A stretch of 64,000 nt of DNA from Candidatus Kapaibacterium sp. (lineage in GTDB: Bacteria > Bacteroidota > Ignavibacteria > Kapaibacteriales > WFXC01): positions 1-64,000 of the forward strand of contig WFXC01000004.1 of the NCBI GenBank assembly GCA_015490805.1. Direction: 5' to 3'. The translations under genes and the position numbers were made by a program. Each line of letters starts with the position of its first letter. The stretch's first letter is position 1. Below the pieces are notes generated by a model that did not search any database, was not told the origin of the DNA, and saw only the letters and a list, made by a program, of their open reading frames with translations. Below, one piece after another: positions 56,319 to 64,000 of this stretch.

Positions 56319-57656
56319 ATGGACATCCAGATACGCACCGCTGTTCCTTTCTCACCAACGCTACTGCCACCAGATGAAGATTTTGCTCTTGCCGCCGCTG
56401 CTGCTGCCCTGTATTACCGGGGAACAACGCAACTATCGCCCGTACCGCAAACACCTGTTTTCCATCGGCTCATTACAATCTTTGCGCAATGTGGCGTAGA
56501 CATTGACCTGAGATCCGATCATCTGCGGATTACCAGCAGCGGTCGTCCACGCTTCGCGCCACAACCGCTCCGGATTGATGGTGGTGACCATTCGCTGTTA
56601 CTCCGCATCCTGCTGGGCATTTTCGCATCGCATCCGTTTCCCGTTCGAATTGAAGCCAGCGGCACTGCTCGCCGACGTTCGCTGCACCTTTTGATCTCCG
56701 CTTTGCAGCAAATGGGCGTCAGCATCACTGCCAATCGATACTTCGCTCCGCCACTAACAATTTACGCTCCTGACACCTTAGCTCCGATCGAACTCCGGCA
56801 TCCATTGCCAACCTTTCGCCACCGCTTTCCAGCAGCGTTAGCGGCTCTTTGCGCCTCAGATCGCTCGCGCATCACTGAGCCACAATGGCGACAGTTGTGG
56901 GATGTGCTGCTCCTGCCCGGCGTCACCGTCCAGCAGGAAGCAAAGAACGCTGTTGTTTTTACCATCGATCCGTCAGTCGATGCATCAGCATCCTCCTTGC
57001 AACTACCAGCCGATCTGCGATTGTCAAACTTTGCTCTCACGCTCGGATTGCTCCGCCGCCACCAGTTTTCCCTGCCCCGCCAACTCTGCTGCACGGCTTC
57101 GGATTCACTGCTGGAATTTCTCTGCACCACCGAGCAGCTTCAAATGGACTGTCCACACTGCGATCCAACAACTCTCCAGATGCCCGCATCACCCATTTAC
57201 CAGGTGACTATCAACCCGGCACAGCTTCATCTCCATCCACAGGAAACACCGCCATCGCCGTACTTTCATCGTTATACCCTTCCCTTTTTCGCTATCCTCT
57301 GTGCATTCTTTCGCCATCCCTTTCACCTGCGAAATGCCGTCGACCTTCGACAAATGCAGAGTGACTGGATTGCTGCGATCGTCAATGGACTGGCAGGCTT
57401 TGGTGCTGACATCGAAGAAGAAGCGGATGGATTTATCCTCCGTCCGTCCAATCTACACGGCGGTGCTGTCGATTGCTCTGGTGATGAGACAATTGCGCTG
57501 GCGTTTTTCTCACTCGCAATGGCAATCGGCGATAATTCGTGGCTGTACAACGTTCCGGATACTGCCCGTATCCGCTGGATTCTAAAACATTTGCCAGATG
57601 TACAGAGCACGAGTCCCGATGTTCCTTCGTCTCCAGCCGTCCACGTGTTTGACTAA
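56319..57656 (+). CDS. EPSP synthase-like (AroA family) protein, active site degenerate
   Basis: 445 residues, about the length of 5-enolpyruvylshikimate-3-phosphate synthase, with the two-domain pattern still readable. The phosphate/PEP site region reads IDGGDHSLLLRILLG where DLGNAGTxxR is expected. RIEASGTARRRSLHLLISALQQMG stands in place of GDxSLxxRPMxPL. VDLRQMQSDWIAAIVNGLAGFG stands for LRvKESDRIxA. DCSGDETIALAFFSLAMA stands for DHRxAM. The N-terminal catalytic Lys (PGSKS) and the central SxQxKS Lys are missing, as are several Arg residues. It is therefore probably not a functional AroA, although a changed substrate is possible. It is followed 14 bp later by an HtrA-like protease gene. 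Confidence 0.65.
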   Translation: MDIQIRTAVPFSPTLLPPDEDFALAAAAAALYYRGTTQLSPVPQTPVFHRLITIFAQCGVDIDLRSDHLRITSSGRPRFAPQPLRIDGGDHSLLLRILLGIFASHPFPVRIEASGTARRRSLHLLISALQQMGVSITANRYFAPPLTIYAPDTLAPIELRHPLPTFRHRFPAALAALCASDRSRITEPQWRQLWDVLLLPGVTVQQEAKNAVVFTIDPSVDASASSLQLPADLRLSNFALTLGLLRRHQFSLPRQLCCTASDSLLEFLCTTEQLQMDCPHCDPTTLQMPASPIYQVTINPAQLHLHPQETPPSPYFHRYTLPFFAILCAFFRHPFHLRNAVDLRQMQSDWIAAIVNGLAGFGADIEEEADGFILRPSNLHGGAVDCSGDETIALAFFSLAMAIGDNSWLYNVPDTARIRWILKHLPDVQSTSPDVPSSPAVHVFD

Positions 57657-57670
57657 ACAGGGTGCTCAAA

Positions 57671-58843
57671 ATGGCACACTTTCTGTTGCTGCTGAGCGCA
57701 ACCTTCATCCTTGCTTCCTGCTCTGCCCAAAATCACGCCGATCGATCTGCGCACGCCAGCTTTGTAGATTCGGGAACCAATACGGACCACGGCATAGCTG
57801 CTGCACTCCCGGCTCAAATCACTGCTTCTCGGGAAACGGCAATTACCCAGGCAGTCCAGCGATGCCAGGCTGCCATCGTTGGCGTCAATGTCCTGGCAGT
57901 TCGATCGGTTATCCGTTCCCTGGTTCCCCGTGAATTTCAAGACCTTTTTCCCGCTCCCTGGTTCGGCTTTCGTGACTGGATGGAGGTTGAGTCGGTCGGG
58001 TCCGGATTCCTCATCTCTGAAGATGGCTACATTCTCACCAATGCGCACGTGGTGGAAAATGCTACGAAAGTCGTGATTACGATGACTGACGGAACAAAGC
58101 ACCAGGCAGAGATCGTTGGTGTGGATCCGGTAACGGATATCGCCGTCTTGAAAATCGATGGGGAAGATCTGCCATATCTGGAATTTGGTGACAGTCAAGA
58201 CCTCCTTACCGGTGAATGGGTCATTGCTTTTGGCAACCCCTTTGGCTTGTTCGCTTACAACGCAAAGCCAACGGTAACCGTTGGAGTCATCAGCAATCAG
58301 CATCTCAATTTCATCATCGATGGCAAAGTGTACCGGGATATGATCCAGACAGATGCGGCAATTAGTTCCGGGAACTCTGGTGGGCCACTTACCAACGCTC
58401 TGGGCGAGGTCATTGGAATGAATACGTTTATCTATTCAACGGCGCAGCGAGGTGGTGAAGCAGGCAGTATTGGGATCGGCTTTGCAATCCCGGCACACCG
58501 TCTGCAGCGTATCACCGAGCTTCTTATCGCGCAGCAAAAAATCCCTCGCCCGGATCCCCGACGCTTTGGGCTCCAGTTGCGGAATCTGACAACCCGCCTT
58601 AAACGGCAACTGGATCTTCCGGAAGAGATTCAGGGCGTATTGATCACCGGCATCCGCCGCGGCTCCTTAGCAGATCGAGCAGGTCTGGACGCTGGCGACC
58701 TTATCCTCCAAATCGATGGCGAGCCAACGTGGCAAACAACGGACGTCTACGTTCACCTGCTGGATGCAATCTCTGGCGACGTCCTGCGATTAACGATTCT
58801 GCGCGACGGCAAGCGCATTGAGCAGACAATGGAAATTCCATAG
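57671..58843 (+). CDS. HtrA/DegP-like serine protease, lipoprotein
   Basis: 390 residues from the ATG at 57671. The signal ends in a lipobox (FILASC-SAQ), so it is probably a membrane-anchored envelope protease. The trypsin-like domain has the triad in TNAHVVEN (His), DPVTDIAVLKI (Asp) and ISSGNSGGPL (Ser), with FGNPFG and SIGIGFAIPA. One C-terminal PDZ domain (GVLITGIRRGSLADRAGLDAGDLILQIDG in part) follows. With a single PDZ it resembles DegS or HhoA rather than DegP. It should degrade misfolded envelope proteins or cut a signalling protein. Convergent with katG, sharing a terminator. Confidence 0.94.
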   Translation: MAHFLLLLSATFILASCSAQNHADRSAHASFVDSGTNTDHGIAAALPAQITASRETAITQAVQRCQAAIVGVNVLAVRSVIRSLVPREFQDLFPAPWFGFRDWMEVESVGSGFLISEDGYILTNAHVVENATKVVITMTDGTKHQAEIVGVDPVTDIAVLKIDGEDLPYLEFGDSQDLLTGEWVIAFGNPFGLFAYNAKPTVTVGVISNQHLNFIIDGKVYRDMIQTDAAISSGNSGGPLTNALGEVIGMNTFIYSTAQRGGEAGSIGIGFAIPAHRLQRITELLIAQQKIPRPDPRRFGLQLRNLTTRLKRQLDLPEEIQGVLITGIRRGSLADRAGLDAGDLILQIDGEPTWQTTDVYVHLLDAISGDVLRLTILRDGKRIEQTMEIP

Positions 58844-58982
58844 GCACCGCCTTCCAGCTTCGGAAACTCTTTGCTACGATTTGGAAAGGAAGGCGCTCAC
58901 TGCCAGAGAAAAGGAAAAACACCCTTGCTTCCTTACTGCTTCCAACAGTAGAAAGTGCCAACCACCAAACTGCTCCAATAGC

Positions 58983-59016
58983 AAAAAAGCGCTCCCGCCC
59001 AGGGAGCGCCTTTTTT
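58983..59016. terminator. Bidirectional Rho-independent terminator between the htrA-like gene and katG
   Basis: GCGCTCCC and GGGAGCGC form a perfect 8-bp stem around GCCCA, with six A before and six T after, so it can stop transcription from both strands. It lies about 140 bp after the protease stop and 35 bp from the katG stop. Confidence 0.9.
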
Positions 59017-59050
59017 CGTTGACCACAAAAGAAATCAGGCTGTGCTCTGC

Positions 59051-61309
<2,259 letters not shown>

Positions 61310-61518
61310 TCACCCCTTTTTTATTCAACTTATTTGAACAAAGTCCAAAGAAGCTAAGAGAACGTTTCCTCTACGACAATATTGCAGTTGTTCCAGAATA
61401 TTTGAAATGTACACCGAGAGGTGCTGCCCTGCCGTGCACCAGAACTTCGGGTTTTCTTGTTCTTACGTGGAAAAGGGCTTTTTCAGCAAGAGTACTGATC
61501 CGTAGGACCTTTAAAAGA

Positions 61519-62844
61519 TCAAGAAGCGGTAGTGCCTGGCTCTTCCTCCGGGAGCATACGTTTGTGAATGGTCCGCTTGCTGAAACGCCGGTAACCGTAT
61601 TCAACAGCCAATGCTCCGGCGAATGTCACAATACTGGCATAAAAAGCGCTGCGTTGCATCGCCCACTGGTATTGCAGCAGTGTCACAAGCACAGCGACCA
61701 GCACCCCTAAGTGGAGAAGCAACAACACACTACTTCCGCCATATTGCTTCCGGAGCTTCCAGTGGGAGAAAATCACGAAAAAATAAATCACTGTGAACAC
61801 AATGCTGGTGAGGGAAGCAACGCCGCCCAGATCAAACAAGAGGGCGAAGAACAAGCTGAGCGCAGCCGTCAGGTAGAGTCCTTCCGGCGACTGAAACCAG
61901 ACTTTCCGCTCAAAGACCGCTGGCAGTTCACCTTTCTTTGCCAGGGAATATGCAACATTGGCTCCACCGTACAGCGTAGCGTTCAGAGAAGAAGCAATGG
62001 AAATCAATGCTCCCAGACTCAACAGCACAAAGCCCCAATCTCCCAGGAATGGTTTCGCCGCTACTGCCAGCGCATTCTCCTTCGCCTTCAAAATCGCATC
62101 CATCGGCAAATTCCCCAGCGCAACCATAGCGACCGACACGTAAATCGCAATGACAATCGCAATACTCAGATAAATCGCCAGTGGCACATTGCGATGGGGG
62201 TTCTCAATGTTTTCGGACGCATTGGTCACCAGCCCAAAGCCCATATAGGAGAGGAAGAAAATGACCGATGCTCGCAGCAAGCCTGTTAAGGACGTCGGAT
62301 CGGTGGCTGGTTTCAGCCATTGCCACTTTATGGTCAAAAAGCCACCCAGGATAAAAAGCAGCAACACAGACAATTTGATCATCACCAGCGTAAATTCTGC
62401 CCTGCCGACCGCTTTACTCCCAAAGAAATTCAACGCTGTAAACAGTAAAACAATGCCGACCATCACTATTCCAGTGGCAAGCGGTGTCTGTTCTACCTGG
62501 ATCAACGGGAGGAGATATCCGGCAAAACCTCTGGCAAACAGGGAGATAGAGATCACGTAGGTCAGCCACATCAGGATGCTCAGTGCCCCGGTCAGCACAT
62601 TATCACCAATGCCCCGGAGGATAAAAGCGATAGGACCGGCATTGGAAACAATTTTTCGTCCCAGGGTCGCATAAGAGTAGGCAACCATCAATGCATACAC
62701 GCCGGACAGCGCTAAAGCCTCAGGCAAATTTGTTCCTGCTAACTGCACACCCAGACCGAAAATGGAGAAAATGCTGGCACCAATCATTGTGCCAACTGCC
62801 ATCGAAATGGCTTCAGCCAGCGATAATTTTCCCTTTCGTCTCAT
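61519..62844 (-). CDS. APC family amino-acid permease
   Basis: 441 residues from the ATG at 62844 (MRRKGKLSLAEA), chosen by the usual start of the family; a frame-extending ATG lies at 62865. About 12 membrane helices. TM1 has the unwound GTMIGASIFSIFG motif that binds the substrate backbone. Later helices include SNAGPIAFILRGIGDN, FLSYMGFGLVTNASENIENPHRNVP (the family's glutamate loop) and GGANVAYSLAKKGELP. A basic C-terminal tail ends in RMLPEEEPGTTAS. Substrate not predictable. It stands between katG and a cytochrome c gene on the same strand. Confidence 0.92.
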   Translation of the reverse strand: MRRKGKLSLAEAISMAVGTMIGASIFSIFGLGVQLAGTNLPEALALSGVYALMVAYSYATLGRKIVSNAGPIAFILRGIGDNVLTGALSILMWLTYVISISLFARGFAGYLLPLIQVEQTPLATGIVMVGIVLLFTALNFFGSKAVGRAEFTLVMIKLSVLLLFILGGFLTIKWQWLKPATDPTSLTGLLRASVIFFLSYMGFGLVTNASENIENPHRNVPLAIYLSIAIVIAIYVSVAMVALGNLPMDAILKAKENALAVAAKPFLGDWGFVLLSLGALISIASSLNATLYGGANVAYSLAKKGELPAVFERKVWFQSPEGLYLTAALSLFFALLFDLGGVASLTSIVFTVIYFFVIFSHWKLRKQYGGSSVLLLLHLGVLVAVLVTLLQYQWAMQRSAFYASIVTFAGALAVEYGYRRFSKRTIHKRMLPEEEPGTTAS

Positions 62845-63101
62845 CGCCTTCGCTTCGCATAGCATTCACAAGCAGCAATGGACGAAACAATCTCACCTCC
62901 CGGTATGCGCATTCCGGCATAGATCCTCCAGTACCGGGTAAAGCATTCGAGGATCTTACTCGAACCAAAGCACCGTCATCAATGCTATATGCTGCAAGGT
63001 GCAGCACATCCTCAGATTTTACAGGGCTGACAGTATGAGTAGCACAACAGAAATGCCGAAACCACTCAGTAAAAGCAGAACCTTTGCTCACTGCTCTACG
63101 C

Positions 63102-64000
63102 TCAATCCATCTCGGGGAGCGTTTCACCGGGAGCGTAGACCACCTGTGCAATTGAATTTCTGACCGGCTGCAAACTTCGCAGATATCGATACAGCGCTTT
63201 CAGATCCCGCTCCTTCATCTGCGCAAACGCACCCCACGGCATTGGTGATCCTGCGTGCACTCTGCCACTCCGGAAGCGTGCGATAAACTGTGCTTCGCTC
63301 CAGTGAGCCATCACGCCCGTTTCGGAATCCGGGGTCAAATTGGGAGAGACAAACACATATCCCTGCGACAATTCATCCGGTCCAAAGCGCATTCCACCGG
63401 CAAAGAGAGGTCCGATAAATTCCCCCGTCTGCAAATCCCGATTGGTATGGCATCCCACACAATTCGCCACACTATGGGCAAGATAACGTCCATATTCAAC
63501 ACTGGAATCCGGCAACACCGATTGCGGTGGCGGCTGTTGCGGACCCTGCGGTTTCATCACCCCAAAAGCCAGGAGAATTCGCCCAAGCACCGAGTACTCG
63601 TTGGGCTCCACCCGATGGCGCACTGGCGGCTGAGACCGGAGGAAGGAAATAATAGCGACCAGATCTTCCCGGCTCATTTCCTGAAAAGGCATAAACGGCA
63701 TCAGACAACGCCCATCGTGTCCAACGGAAAAGCGGAGCGCCCGCGCAATTTCTGCATCGCTTATTTTGCCAATGCCCGTCTCAGGGTCTGGGGTCAAATT
63801 CGGTGCGCGAAAGACTCCCAGCGGGATCGCAATTTCGATTCCCCCACTGAGCGGAATCTCTGCTCCAGCTTCGACAGCGGCTATGTCTTCCATTGGGACA
63901 TGGCAGCTTGCGCAGTGAGCAGGTCCGAATGCCAGATACTTTCCTCTGGCAATCACCGCAGAATCGTTGCTGGTTCGAATGTCCGGCAAAGGAGCGGAAT
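63102..64000 (-). CDS. Diheme cytochrome c, 5' end outside window
   Basis: The frame runs past the window edge upstream (SAPLPDIRTSND...), so the signal peptide is missing. There are two class I heme sites: HCASCH near the start and NCVGCH in the second half. Each is followed by a FRAPNLTPDPETGIG- or FVSPNLTPDSETGVM-type segment and a distal Met (LMPFMPFQEM and SPMPWGAFAQM). The two halves are therefore repeats of one cytochrome domain. This arrangement is typical of periplasmic c-type subunits of dehydrogenases (gluconate, alcohol, sorbitol type). It probably passes electrons to a terminal oxidase. The partner is not seen. Confidence 0.9.
   Translation of the reverse strand, partial: SAPLPDIRTSNDSAVIARGKYLAFGPAHCASCHVPMEDIAAVEAGAEIPLSGGIEIAIPLGVFRAPNLTPDPETGIGKISDAEIARALRFSVGHDGRCLMPFMPFQEMSREDLVAIISFLRSQPPVRHRVEPNEYSVLGRILLAFGVMKPQGPQQPPPQSVLPDSSVEYGRYLAHSVANCVGCHTNRDLQTGEFIGPLFAGGMRFGPDELSQGYVFVSPNLTPDSETGVMAHWSEAQFIARFRSGRVHAGSPMPWGAFAQMKERDLKALYRYLRSLQPVRNSIAQVVYAPGETLPEMD

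Overview
The window looks like a chromosomal segment of a bacterium from the Bacteroidota/Chlorobiota side of the FCB group. This is inferred from gene families rather than any marker RNA: an OmpA protein with PD40 repeats beside an outer-membrane barrel, a GWxTD-domain protein, several secreted proteins typical of that group, a single-chain B12-dependent methylmalonyl-CoA mutase, and TAnnTTTG promoter elements upstream of several genes. Base composition looks close to even. I found no tRNA, rRNA, CRISPR array, insertion sequence or prophage. Coding density is high, and both ends cut through genes.

Left end (1-7.8 kb, minus strand). Two secreted proteins lie in tandem. The first has a (GT)9 tract inside its signal-peptide codons that puts the best start one GT unit out of frame, so it is a candidate phase-variable locus. 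The second is an IgGFc-binding-domain/anchor-D protein that runs off the window. A 0.5-kb patch of dispersed palindromic repeats follows, then a heat-shock cluster hsp20-hsp20-dnaK.

7.8-28 kb. copA overlaps rqcH tail to tail. Methylmalonyl-CoA mutase is divergent from a catabolic run: threonine dehydrogenase, a YyaL-like protein, proline dehydrogenase and YjbQ. Then come a chemoreceptor, an outer-membrane barrel, an OmpA/PD40 protein, and a tight minus-strand operon accD-arginase-pyrD-rnz.

28-41 kb, the most accessory-looking part. An 1810-residue protein joins four glycosyltransferase-type modules and a TPR tail and is translationally coupled to a small zinc-ribbon protein. After an SDR dehydrogenase come two convergent genes 9 bp apart: a cGAS/OAS-fold (CD-NTase-like) nucleotidyltransferase with a damaged active site, and a 1587-residue P-loop ATPase rich in coiled coil with a duplicated C-terminal unit. 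A perfect 20-bp inverted repeat with related half-sites lies upstream of the ATPase. I can assign no known system to this pair.

41-49.5 kb is one plus-strand run: sucD (with a lysine-rich tail), ndk, a NUDIX-like protein, a secreted protein, a lipoprotein, a membrane GAF/degenerate-GGDEF protein and rnr, with overlaps at several joints. 49.6-56.2 kb on the minus strand holds a GWxTD protein, rimO, a membrane metallophosphoesterase and priA. Divergent from priA are a degenerate EPSP-synthase-like protein and an HtrA-type lipoprotein protease. The window ends with katG, an APC permease and a diheme cytochrome c cut by the right edge.
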